From an uncultured Prevotellaceae bacterium (GTDB lineage Bacteria; Bacteroidota; Bacteroidia; Bacteroidales; Bacteroidaceae), in assembly GCA_900318115.1 (NCBI GenBank), contig ONJJ01000026.1, positions 1 to 45,497 on the forward strand: a stretch of 45,497 nt of DNA. The letters run 5' to 3'. Position numbers and translations under genes: made by a program. The notes under the pieces were generated by a model that ran no database searches, was not told where the DNA came from, and saw nothing but the letters and a program-made list of their open reading frames with translations. Shown one piece after another: positions 18,664 through 25,397 of this stretch; positions within the stretch are counted from its first letter, which is position 1; each line of letters starts with the position of its first letter.

Positions 18664-20562
18664 ATGACAATGGAGAAAGAACCACATCATGATATAAATA
18701 GCACCCTCCCTGCCGACGGTGACCCGGGCAGGCTCCGCCACCTCATCATCCTTGGCGACGGTATGGCCGACTGGCACGTGCCCGCTCTCGGAGGCAAGAC
18801 CCTCCTCCAGCACGCCTACACGCCCGCCATGGATTGGCTCGCGGCCCACGGTCGCTGCGGACTGCTGAAGACCGTCCCCGACGGCTTCCATCCCGGCAGC
18901 GAAGTCGCCAACAGCAGCATCCTCGGCTACGACCAGCACCTCGTTTACGAAGGCCGCGGACCCCTCGAGGCCGCTGCCATCGGTGTAGAACTCCAGCCCG
19001 ACGACCTCGCCCTGCGCTGCAACCTCGTCTGCATTGAAGGCGATATTCTGAAGAATCATTCCTGCGGCCGGCTCGAGACCGAAGAAGCCGCACCCCTCAT
19101 CGACTTCCTCAACGAACACCTCGCCTCCGACCCCAAGTACGGCGGCCGTGTCCGCTTCTACACCGGCGTCCAGTACCGCCATCTCCTCGTCATCCGCGGC
19201 GGCAACAAAAACCTCCTCTGCACCCCGCCCCACGACATCCCCCTCCAACCCTGGCGCGATAAACTCCCTGCCCCCGCTTCCTCCGCCTCCGCCTCTTCCC
19301 CCGCCTCTTCCCCCGCCGTCCCCTCTTCCCCCGCCGTCCCCTCTTCCCCCGCCATCCTCTCTTCCCCCGTTTCCTCCCCCTCCGCTTGTCGGTTGGGTGC
19401 CGCGCGTATTCGCGCGGACATCCTCTCCCCCGCCGCCACCGCCGCCCTCCTTTGCGACCTCATTCTTCGCTCCCAGGAACTTCTTCCGCAGCATTATATA
19501 AATAAGGAACGCGCGCGCGAAGGGCGCGACCAAGCCTCCAGCATCTGGCCCTGGGGCGGCGGATATCGTCCTCAGATGACGCCCCTCACCCAGCGTTTCC
19601 CCTCTATCCGCCGCGGTTCCGTCATCACCGCTGTCGACCTCATCCGTGGCATCGGTCACTACGCCGGCCTCCGCGTCATCCACGTCCCCGGTGCCACCGG
19701 CCTCTTCGACACCAACTTCGAAGGCAAGGCTCAGGCCGCCATCGACGCCCTCCTCGGCAACACCCTCGCCTCCCCCTCCCACGAGGCGCAGCAAGCCGCC
19801 GCCCCCGCTGCCCCCGCCGCTTGTCAGTTTGGTGCCTCGCATATTCGCGCGGACATCCCCTCCGCTGCCCCTTCTTCCTCCGATGGCAACGCCGCCTCCC
19901 CCTCTTCTCCTTGCCCCTCCGCAGGCGATGACTTCGTCTATCTTCACGTCGAGGCCAGCGACGAAGCCGGCCACGACGGTTCCGTGGCCCTCAAGCTCCA
20001 GACTATCGAAGACCTCGATCATCGCCTCCTCCAGCCCATCCTCCGCACCTTCTACGGAGTCACATTCCCCCCTGCCCCCTCTTCCCCCGCCTCTCCCTCT
20101 TCCCCTGCAGAATCCTCCTCCCCCTCTTCCCCTGCAGAATCCTCCTCCCCCTCTTCCCCCGCAGAATCCTCCTCCCCCTCTTCCCCCGCAGAATCCTCCT
20201 CCCCTGCAGAATCCTCCTCCCCCTCTTCCCCTGCCTCCCCCTCTTCCCCCGCCTCCCCTTCTTCCCCCGCAGAATCCTCCTCCCCCGCCGTTTTCCCCTC
20301 CTCTTCCCACAAGGCCTGCCGGTTGGGTGCCGCGCGTATTCGCGCGGACATCCCCCTCGCCATCGCCCTCCTTCCCGACCATCCCACTCCCTGCGAGCTT
20401 CGCACTCACACTGCCGACCCCGTCCCCTTCTGCATCTACTATCCCGGCATTGTCCCCGATTCCGTGCAGACCTTCGACGAGGACGCTGCCAAGTCCGGCT
20501 CCTACGGCTCCCTCCAGGGCGACGATTTCATCCGGGAGTTCATGAAAGCGTCAGGGAAATAA
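18664..20562 (+). CDS. apgM: ApgM-type phosphoglycerate mutase-like protein, probable homoserine kinase substitute, with three loop insertions
   Basis: 632 residues from the ATG at 18664 (another ATG lies at 18670), against roughly 400 for the family. Conserved blocks of the alkaline-phosphatase-superfamily fold are intact: HLIILGDGMADW near the N-terminus, DGFHPGSEVANSSILGYD, SIWPWGGG, GATGLFDTNFEGKA, HVEASDEAGHDG and LLPDHPTPCELRTHTADPVPF. No thrB is in the operon, and in Bacteroidetes this family between thrA and thrC is the predicted functional analogue of homoserine kinase; that role is inferred from context. The excess length lies in three Ser/Pro/Ala-rich insertions at about residues 203-257, 363-420 and 468-566, all between conserved blocks. 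Each carries one copy of the same 13-residue peptide (ACRLGAARIRADI or variant). The frame is kept throughout, so the enzyme may remain active. Confidence 0.85.
   Translation: MTMEKEPHHDINSTLPADGDPGRLRHLIILGDGMADWHVPALGGKTLLQHAYTPAMDWLAAHGRCGLLKTVPDGFHPGSEVANSSILGYDQHLVYEGRGPLEAAAIGVELQPDDLALRCNLVCIEGDILKNHSCGRLETEEAAPLIDFLNEHLASDPKYGGRVRFYTGVQYRHLLVIRGGNKNLLCTPPHDIPLQPWRDKLPAPASSASASSPASSPAVPSSPAVPSSPAILSSPVSSPSACRLGAARIRADILSPAATAALLCDLILRSQELLPQHYINKERAREGRDQASSIWPWGGGYRPQMTPLTQRFPSIRRGSVITAVDLIRGIGHYAGLRVIHVPGATGLFDTNFEGKAQAAIDALLGNTLASPSHEAQQAAAPAAPAACQFGASHIRADIPSAAPSSSDGNAASPSSPCPSAGDDFVYLHVEASDEAGHDGSVALKLQTIEDLDHRLLQPILRTFYGVTFPPAPSSPASPSSPAESSSPSSPAESSSPSSPAESSSPSSPAESSSPAESSSPSSPASPSSPASPSSPAESSSPAVFPSSSHKACRLGAARIRADIPLAIALLPDHPTPCELRTHTADPVPFCIYYPGIVPDSVQTFDEDAAKSGSYGSLQGDDFIREFMKASGK
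19384..19423 (+). repeat. 40-nt in-frame module, copy A (apgM)
   Basis: Encodes A-C-R-L-G-A-A-R-I-R-A-D-I at ApgM residues 241-253. The core ccgcgcg-tatt-cgcgcgg is a perfect 7-bp hairpin with a 4-nt loop. It matches copy C at 38 of 40 bases and copy B at 36 of 40. Confidence 0.85.
19774..19800 (+). repeat. 27-nt PSHE(V/A)QQAA module, copy 1 (apgM)
   Basis: Encodes PSHEAQQAA (ApgM residues 371-379) and differs by one base from the two copies in thrC (gcg instead of gtg). It lies 18 bp before copy B of the 40-nt module, so the two module types occur together here. Confidence 0.8.
19819..19858 (+). repeat. 40-nt in-frame module, copy B (apgM)
   Basis: Encodes A-C-Q-F-G-A-S-H-I-R-A-D-I at residues 386-398. 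Four substitutions from copy A, two of which break the hairpin arm, while the reading frame and the last 18 bases are unchanged. Confidence 0.8.
20072..20306 (+). repeat. CT-rich minisatellite (27-bp unit) in apgM
   Basis: Tandem and partly degenerate 27-bp units encode repeats of SPSSPAESS; about four well-conserved units (20103-20200) are followed by shorter SPA/SPAES variants. The coding strand is almost pure pyrimidine except for the gcagaa of each unit. The 9-codon unit means copy-number change by slippage or recombination would alter linker length but not frame. Confidence 0.85.
20314..20353 (+). repeat. 40-nt in-frame module, copy C (apgM)
   Basis: Encodes A-C-R-L-G-A-A-R-I-R-A-D-I at residues 551-563, directly before the conserved strand IALLPDHPTP. 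It is identical to copy A over the last 33 bases, including the hairpin core. The codons just before it read SSSHK, resembling the SHE start of the 27-nt module. Confidence 0.85.
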
Positions 20563-20602
20563 ATCGCAAATCGTGAATTTCATAAAAACTATATAATTCT
20601 CT

Positions 20603-22117
20603 ATGTCATTCTACTATAGCACCAACCACACCGCCTCCCGCGCCACCCTCCGCGACGCCGTCGTCCGCGGCCTTGCCGAGGACCGGGGCCTCTATATGCC
20701 CGAAGTCATCAAGCAGTTGCCCGCCACCTTCTGGCAGGAGATTGCCGACCTCACCTTCCAGGAAGTAGCCTGCCGCGTCGCCGACGCCTTCTTCGGCGAG
20801 GACGTCCCCGCCGAGGACCTGCGCCGCATCGTCTGCGACACCCTCTCTTTCGACACCCCCTTGGTCCATGTCGAGGACAATATCTACGCCCTTGAGCTCT
20901 TCCACGGGCCCACCCTAGCCTTCAAGGATGTCGGCGCCCGCTTCATGGCCCGCCTCCTGCAATACTTTATACGCCAGAACCCGACCACTTCCCCTGACGG
21001 CCAGCGGGGTGGAAGCCTCAACGTCCTCGTCGCCACCTCCGGTGACACCGGTTCCGCCGTCGCCAACGGCTTCCTCGGCGTCGATGGCATCCACGTCTAT
21101 GTCCTCTACCCCAAGGGAAAGGTCTCTCCCATCCAGGAGTGTCAGTTCACCACCCTCGGCCAGAACATCACCGCCCTCGAGGTCGATGGCGTCTTCGATG
21201 ACTGCCAGCGCCTGGTCAAGTCCGCCTTCATGGACGCCGACCTCAACGCCCACATGCGCCTCACCTCCGCCAACAGCATCAACGTCGCCCGCTTCCTCCC
21301 CCAGGCCTTCTATTACTTCTGGGCCTATGCTCAGATCCTGAAACTCAGCCACCCCGCCCCCTCCCACGAGGTGCAGCAAGCCGCCGTCCCCTCTTCCTCC
21401 TCCTCCTCCTCCTCCTCCGCCCCCTCCCACGAGGTGCAGCAAGCCGCCGCCCCCTCTTCCCCCTCCGCCGATCTCAAATTAGTCTTCTGCGTTCCCTCCG
21501 GCAACTTCGGCAACATCTGTTCCGCCCTCTTCGGCCACGTCATGGGCCTGCCCGTCCACCGCTTCATTGCCGCCAACAACGCCAATGACGTCTTCTACCA
21601 GTACCTCCAGACGGGCACCTACACCCCCCGTCCCTCCATTCAGACCATCGCCAACGCCATGGATGTCGGCGACCCCTCCAACTTCGCCCGCATCCTCGAC
21701 CTCTACAGCCGCCCAGATGTGCAATCCGTCCTGAAATCCCGCGACATCGCCCAGCCCCTTCCCTCCCTGGCAGACCAGATCGAGGCTGCCCCTTCTTCTC
21801 CCTTCCTCTCCGCCACCACCTACACCGACGCCCAGATCGCCGCCACCATGCGCGACTGCTACGCCCGCACCGGCTACGTCCTTGACCCCCACGGTGCCTG
21901 CGGCTATCGTGCCCTGAAGGAGCACCTCCTGCCCGATGAAATCGGCGTTTTTCTCGAGACGGCGCACCCCGCGAAGTTCAAGGACACCGTGGACACCATC
22001 CTCGGTATCGACCTCCCCGTGCCCGGGAAACTTCAAGCCTTCATGCGCGGCCGCAAGCAGAGCATACCTCTCTCCGCCGACTTCGCCGACTTCAAAGCCT
22101 TCCTCCTCGCGGAGTAA
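20603..22117 (+). CDS. thrC: Threonine synthase with a loop insertion
   Basis: 504 residues, against about 430 for typical Bacteroidetes ThrC. It is a PLP enzyme converting O-phosphohomoserine to threonine. The cofactor lysine lies in HGPTLAFKDVGARF; VATSGDTGSAVANGF and VPSGNFGNICSALFGH are conserved phosphate-binding motifs. Between FYYFWAYAQILKL and LVFCVPSGNFGN there is an insertion (about residues 248-291) made of two PSHEVQQAA modules around a run of nine serines, ending in Ser/Pro-rich sequence. The start is 40 bp after apgM, and an unknown lipoprotein gene follows after 20 bp. Confidence 0.94.
   Translation: MSFYYSTNHTASRATLRDAVVRGLAEDRGLYMPEVIKQLPATFWQEIADLTFQEVACRVADAFFGEDVPAEDLRRIVCDTLSFDTPLVHVEDNIYALELFHGPTLAFKDVGARFMARLLQYFIRQNPTTSPDGQRGGSLNVLVATSGDTGSAVANGFLGVDGIHVYVLYPKGKVSPIQECQFTTLGQNITALEVDGVFDDCQRLVKSAFMDADLNAHMRLTSANSINVARFLPQAFYYFWAYAQILKLSHPAPSHEVQQAAVPSSSSSSSSSAPSHEVQQAAAPSSPSADLKLVFCVPSGNFGNICSALFGHVMGLPVHRFIAANNANDVFYQYLQTGTYTPRPSIQTIANAMDVGDPSNFARILDLYSRPDVQSVLKSRDIAQPLPSLADQIEAAPSSPFLSATTYTDAQIAATMRDCYARTGYVLDPHGACGYRALKEHLLPDEIGVFLETAHPAKFKDTVDTILGIDLPVPGKLQAFMRGRKQSIPLSADFADFKAFLLAE
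21359..21448 (+). repeat. Two 27-nt PSHEVQQAA modules flanking a TCC microsatellite in thrC
   Basis: Copies at 21359-21385 and 21422-21448 are identical over 27 bases and spaced 63 bp apart. Between them eight perfect TCC units (21395-21418) encode part of a nine-serine run. All spacings are multiples of three, so the thrC frame is kept. Confidence 0.9.
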
Positions 22118-22137
22118 AACCATTACAGCCATTAACT

Positions 22138-22947
22138 ATGAAAAAAACTTATTCCATCCTCGGCGCCGCCCTCTTCGTCAGCGCCACCCTCATCCTCCTA
22201 GTCGCCTGCCGGCCTTCAGGCACCGATATCACCCCCGTCAGCGGCACGCTGGAGGCCCCCTTCCCTGTGGACTCCGCCCCCGCCGCCGTCCTCCAGGCCA
22301 TGCAGCGTGCCCAGCGCTTCCACACCTACGAGATCCTGAGCGACACCGCCCATGACATCAGCGTCGAGGCCATCGTCGAGGCCGACACCGCCTCCACCGG
22401 AGGCTATGGCCTCGTCATCGTGAAGGGTGCCACCTCCACCACCTTCCCCCACATCTTCCTCGCGCGCCAGCCCCAGGCCCGCTACTGCGCCCCGTCTGGC
22501 GACCTCTGGCTCAGCGCCAGCGCCACGGAAGGCACCGGCGTGTCCATCAAGCATCTCTGTCAGTTCCGCTTCCTCGAAGGCGACTCGGCCGTCATCGTCC
22601 GCACCGTGGATCCCTACGTCCTCCAGCAACAGCTGCTCACCCGCCTCGGCTATCACATCGACGGAGAGCAGATCACCCTCTACGATGACCGCCGACCCCT
22701 CGCCACCGCCACCAACACCATCACCGATATGGGAGGTTTCGACCCCGAACAACCCCTCTGGATTGGCGACCAGCTGCAGTACGACCTCAGCGGCGACGTA
22801 CCCCGTCTGCTCCTGACCCCCGGTGTCCGTTTCGCCGTGTGCCCCATCCTCTTCTACGATGACATGCCCACCCTCTCTGCCCCCCTCACCTTCTCCCCCG
22901 ACGGCACACCCGTCATCGGCGACCTCCAGCCCGATGCCCAGCCCTGA
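22138..22947 (+). CDS. Predicted lipoprotein of unknown function
   Basis: 269 residues. MKKTYSILGAALFVSATLIL is followed by a lipobox LLVAC with Cys at about residue 24, predicting a membrane-anchored lipoprotein. The rest appears beta-rich, with no domain I recognise and no repeats like those in the two genes upstream. It begins 20 bp after thrC and is likely read through from the threonine operon, though nothing ties it to threonine synthesis. What follows is a long non-coding stretch. Confidence 0.8.
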   Translation: MKKTYSILGAALFVSATLILLVACRPSGTDITPVSGTLEAPFPVDSAPAAVLQAMQRAQRFHTYEILSDTAHDISVEAIVEADTASTGGYGLVIVKGATSTTFPHIFLARQPQARYCAPSGDLWLSASATEGTGVSIKHLCQFRFLEGDSAVIVRTVDPYVLQQQLLTRLGYHIDGEQITLYDDRRPLATATNTITDMGGFDPEQPLWIGDQLQYDLSGDVPRLLLTPGVRFAVCPILFYDDMPTLSAPLTFSPDGTPVIGDLQPDAQP

Positions 22948-23039
22948 GACTTGCCGCCCGCTGTGCCGTGGCTACTCAGATTACCTCATCTGTTTCCGTA
23001 GGCCGCTTGGTCTTTTGGCGGATTGACAGGGACCCATGC

Positions 23040-23195
23040 TTTGACGCCCCTTGGGTCGTCAAGCAGAAGATATGGATCTTTGCGGCAACACGTCCTGATG
23101 CTTCCTTTGACGTCCCAAGGGTCGTCAAAGGAAGCATCAGGACGAAAATCAAAATTCATCTCGATGTATCCTTTGACGACCCAAGGGACGTCAAA
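23040..23195. repeat. Three palindromic units at exact 66-bp spacing
   Basis: A 24-bp near-palindrome (TTTGACG, a CCC..GGG core, CGTCAAA) begins at 23040, 23106 and 23172. The sequence before units two and three also agrees (gatgcttcc, gatgtatcc). Since 66 is 22 codons, one plus-strand frame reads a recurring FD-x-P-x-x-VK motif, but no start signal or codon bias shows that it is translated. Confidence 0.8.
23091..23144. repeat. 26-bp inverted repeat around the second palindrome
   Basis: Bases 23091-23116 are the reverse complement of 23119-23144 except one T-T mismatch, with a 2-nt loop. This is the strongest hairpin in the window. No T-run follows on either strand, so it is not a standard intrinsic terminator, although it might stop or protect the threonine operon transcript end. 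Confidence 0.8.
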
Positions 23196-23688
23196 ACAAA
23201 AAAGCCGATTTGTGCAGAAATATTTTAGGTTTTGAACTACATAACTACACGGAATATTTCATATTTGGCTGGATATAAGTACTTTAGTTTAATTTAGTTT
23301 GTGTACTTCTTACAAATAGAACAATAAAAAGGATGCAAACTATGCAGAAAATACCCTCTATTAGCAAAAAAACAGGCCCTAATTGCACCAAAATAGGCCC
23401 ATACAAGTGCAAAAATACCTCACAAAATATAAAAATCCGACTTCCCCTAATCCTTTAGTCGCTCTTAGGATTTAGTAGAATGGATAAAACTACACAAAAG
23501 TAGCCGAAAACTACATAAAAGTACATCAAAACTGCACTTGTATAGCCTATTTTCGAGGTAGTATGACCCCAAAAGTACACGTATAAAGCCATTTCCATGC
23601 AAAACTACACAAGACTACATTCTTCTAAAAACGTCTAAGTGTTGAATACCAGTCAGATAACTAATAATCTGTGTATTTATGTACCTAA

Positions 23689-23856
23689 ATTCAAATTTCT
23701 TCACGCGATAAGATCTTCAATGCCCTCCGCCAAATCCGTGCCGAAGTTACCGACGAATTCCTCATCTCCTTCTTCTTCCAGTCCGCCACCACCAGAATGG
23801 AGAAAGAACTGGCACAAAAACTCCGCAACACCAACCTCGGCCTCTTCCTCTTCTGA
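23689..23856 (+). pseudogene. Possible 3' fragment of a decayed gene
   Basis: Reads 55 codons to a TGA, with no ATG, after an in-frame TAA. The translation (IQISSRDKIFNALRQ, then TRMEKELAQKL near the end) looks like ordinary soluble protein, and its GC-rich third positions contrast with the AT-rich flanks. I do not recognise the family. Confidence 0.35.
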
Positions 23857-23979
23857 TTGTCGAACAAGCGTAGATACAGCTTCGGCCAGATTATTCCGCC
23901 TTTTTCTTAGTATAGAAGGCTGATTTTGATGCTTTTTGGCCTTTTAGGAATCACTTTCTATCATTTTCTACCTTTATTA

Positions 23980-24011
23980 TTTGGCTCTTGAGACAAGAAA
24001 TGGTACTTTTG
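23980..24011 (+). promoter_or_regulatory. Bacteroidetes -33/-7 promoter for the APH-fold gene
   Basis: TTTG (23980-23983), a 20-bp spacer, then TACTTTTG (24004-24011): an excellent match to the sigma-ABfr consensus. The start codon is at 24048, leaving a leader of about 30 nt. Confidence 0.85.
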
Positions 24012-24047
24012 CACAGGAAAGTTAGAAAAGATGTATAAGAAAAGATA

Positions 24048-24911
24048 ATGAACGAAGAAATACAGTGTATCAATTTAGACGACTACACGCAGATAGGCGA
24101 AGGTGGCAACGGGAAGACCTACGTCAACCCCGCCGCCCCCGGCGAAATCCTCAAGGTGAACAGTGCCCGAATGAGTACCTGGGAGGCTGTGAAGCGCGAA
24201 TACGACATCTCGCGGGCTGTGGCGGATCTGGGCATCGTAGTCCCCGCGACATACCGCATCGTTCGTGTCGGTAAGGCCTACGCCACCATCTCACAGCGCA
24301 TCGAGGGCAAGCGGTCGCTCTCCCGCATCTGCCACGACGAGCCGCAACGTACCGAGGAGATGGCCCGCCTGCTGTGTAGCAAGGGCCGTGAGCTCTTCGC
24401 CACCCAGTGCAACACGCAGTTGTTCCCCAGCCGACGGGACCAGGCCTTGCTGGCCATCAAGCAATCCTCCTTTGTGAGCCGCAAGAACAGGGAACGGCTA
24501 CGCACCTTCGTTGAGAGCATCGCGGAAGACAGCCACTGCCTGCACGGCGACTTCCAGCCGGGAAACATCATCCAGACCGGAGACGACAACTACTGGATTG
24601 ACCTGGACCGCTTTGGCCACGGCGACCCCATGTTTGACATCGGCCACCTCTTCCTCATCTGCCACATCTACGCTCCCATGAAGCGGGTGCAGGACATCTT
24701 CCACATGACTCTGGAGCAGTTCCACCGCTTCTGGGATGCCTTCGCCAAGGAATACACAGGGCAGGACGACCATGCCGCCTTCGATGCCCTGGCCGGTCGC
24801 TTCGCCGCCCTCGACGTCGTCCTCCGCACCGTATTCCAGAAGCCTAACTTTTTCGAGAAGCTTTTTTTCGGCAACTATGTCCGTAAACTGATGAAAGAAT
24901 ACTATTCATAA
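24048..24911 (+). CDS. APH/choline-kinase-fold phosphotransferase
   Basis: 287 residues. GEGGNGKTYVNPAAPGEILKV (about 18-38) is a glycine-rich loop and lysine strand. HGDFQPGNI (about 166-174) is the catalytic loop with the base Asp168, and WIDLDRFGHGDPMFDIGHL (about 183-201) carries the metal-binding Asp. This resembles the group typified by TIGR02172, first seen as a paralogous family in Fibrobacter; the substrate is unknown and antibiotic resistance should not be assumed. The gene has its own strong promoter and sits right after the AT-rich island, so it may be accessory DNA. Confidence 0.8.
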   Translation: MNEEIQCINLDDYTQIGEGGNGKTYVNPAAPGEILKVNSARMSTWEAVKREYDISRAVADLGIVVPATYRIVRVGKAYATISQRIEGKRSLSRICHDEPQRTEEMARLLCSKGRELFATQCNTQLFPSRRDQALLAIKQSSFVSRKNRERLRTFVESIAEDSHCLHGDFQPGNIIQTGDDNYWIDLDRFGHGDPMFDIGHLFLICHIYAPMKRVQDIFHMTLEQFHRFWDAFAKEYTGQDDHAAFDALAGRFAALDVVLRTVFQKPNFFEKLFFGNYVRKLMKEYYS

Positions 24912-24914
24912 TAG

Positions 24915-25010
24915 GATAAACAATACGAAGACAATTTTAATTGGGTGCTCGCCGCCATCCTGATTATCTGCGGCGCAACTTTTCCCTTTTTTTCTCTCTT
25001 TCTTGCATTT
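24915..25010 (+). pseudogene. Possible orphan lipoprotein-leader remnant
   Basis: In the frame opening after the TAG at 24912 the DNA reads NFNWVLAAILIICGATF, closely resembling the hydrophobic leader of many Prevotella-type lipoproteins (WxLAAILxxCG with a following Cys). There is no ATG, no lipobox after it, and the frame continues as low-quality hydrophobic sequence. It looks like a broken-off signal-peptide piece. Confidence 0.35.
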
Positions 25011-25047
25011 TTTCTCAGAAAAAGTGCGAGGAATCAGATATTATTTG

Positions 25048-25055
25048 TACTTTTG
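25048..25055 (+). promoter_or_regulatory. -7 box upstream of the DUF4160/DUF2442 pair
   Basis: TACTTTTG matches TAnnTTTG, about 107 bp before the DUF4160 start. No well-spaced -33 box is seen. Confidence 0.4.
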
Positions 25056-25161
25056 CCGCGGACTCGGATAGTTTAATAGAACTTATGGGTCAAATCTCAT
25101 CGGAAGGGGGACGTTTGCGCACGTAACTTTCGATAGTATAACATCTTTAACCCCTGTAAAT

Positions 25162-25395
25162 ATGCCTACAGTATTTGTATTCTTCGGATATCGTTTCTTG
25201 TTCTATTCCAATGATCATGAACCGATTCACGTCCACATCGTCAAAGACGATTGTGAAGCCAAGTACAATGTATCTCCAATTGAACAGATATATAACCATG
25301 GCTTCAAGAAACAGCAGATAGCTATTATAGAATCTGTCATCGAAGAAAATGTTGAAGTCATCATAGAACGTTGGAAAACTCATTTCAAGCAGTAA
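25162..25395 (+). CDS. DUF4160 domain protein
   Basis: 77 residues, the whole length of a DUF4160 domain. MPTVFVFFGYRFLFYSND is followed by the hallmark HEPIHVHI (residues 20-27), then a short helical C-terminus. It ends 2 bp before a DUF2442 gene; the two domains commonly occur as adjacent small genes, and such pairs have been proposed as toxin-antitoxin-like modules without settled biochemistry. Base composition is more AT-rich than the housekeeping genes, suggesting mobility. Confidence 0.85.
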   Translation: MPTVFVFFGYRFLFYSNDHEPIHVHIVKDDCEAKYNVSPIEQIYNHGFKKQQIAIIESVIEENVEVIIERWKTHFKQ

Positions 25396-25397
25396 TT

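Larger units (their letters stand above)
22948..24047. other. AT-rich gene-poor island with repeats and a gene remnant
   Basis: 1.1 kb with no convincing gene. The first 250 bp hold three 66-bp-spaced palindromes. From about 23,220 to 23,690 the DNA is strikingly A+T-rich for this genome and is strewn with short words: ACTACA occurs at about 23237, 23245, 23489, 23510, 23603 and 23613, mostly as aaaactaca, plus aaaagtaca twice and a pair of aggccc...tgca...aaaa segments near 23371-23417. From 23689 to 23856 an ATG-less GC-rich frame suggests a gene fragment. The last 70 bp hold the promoter of the APH-fold gene. No transposase or tRNA was recognised. Confidence 0.6.

Noticed and set aside
23040-23195. 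CRISPR array
   Set aside because: Only three units, palindromic throughout, with partly similar spacers and no cas genes nearby.
22968-23228. 86-codon ORF over the 66-bp repeats
   Set aside because: It needs a GTG start without ribosome-site support and consists mainly of palindromic DNA read in frame; not listed as a gene.
23639-23923. 94-codon plus-strand ORF in the AT-rich island
   Set aside because: Composition is Ser/Pro-rich from a frame shifted relative to the GC-rich fragment 23689-23856; no start context or recognisable domain.
24048-24911. Aminoglycoside resistance gene
   Set aside because: The fold motifs are APH-like, but the glycine-rich loop and length fit the TIGR02172-type group of unknown substrate; there is no basis for a resistance claim.
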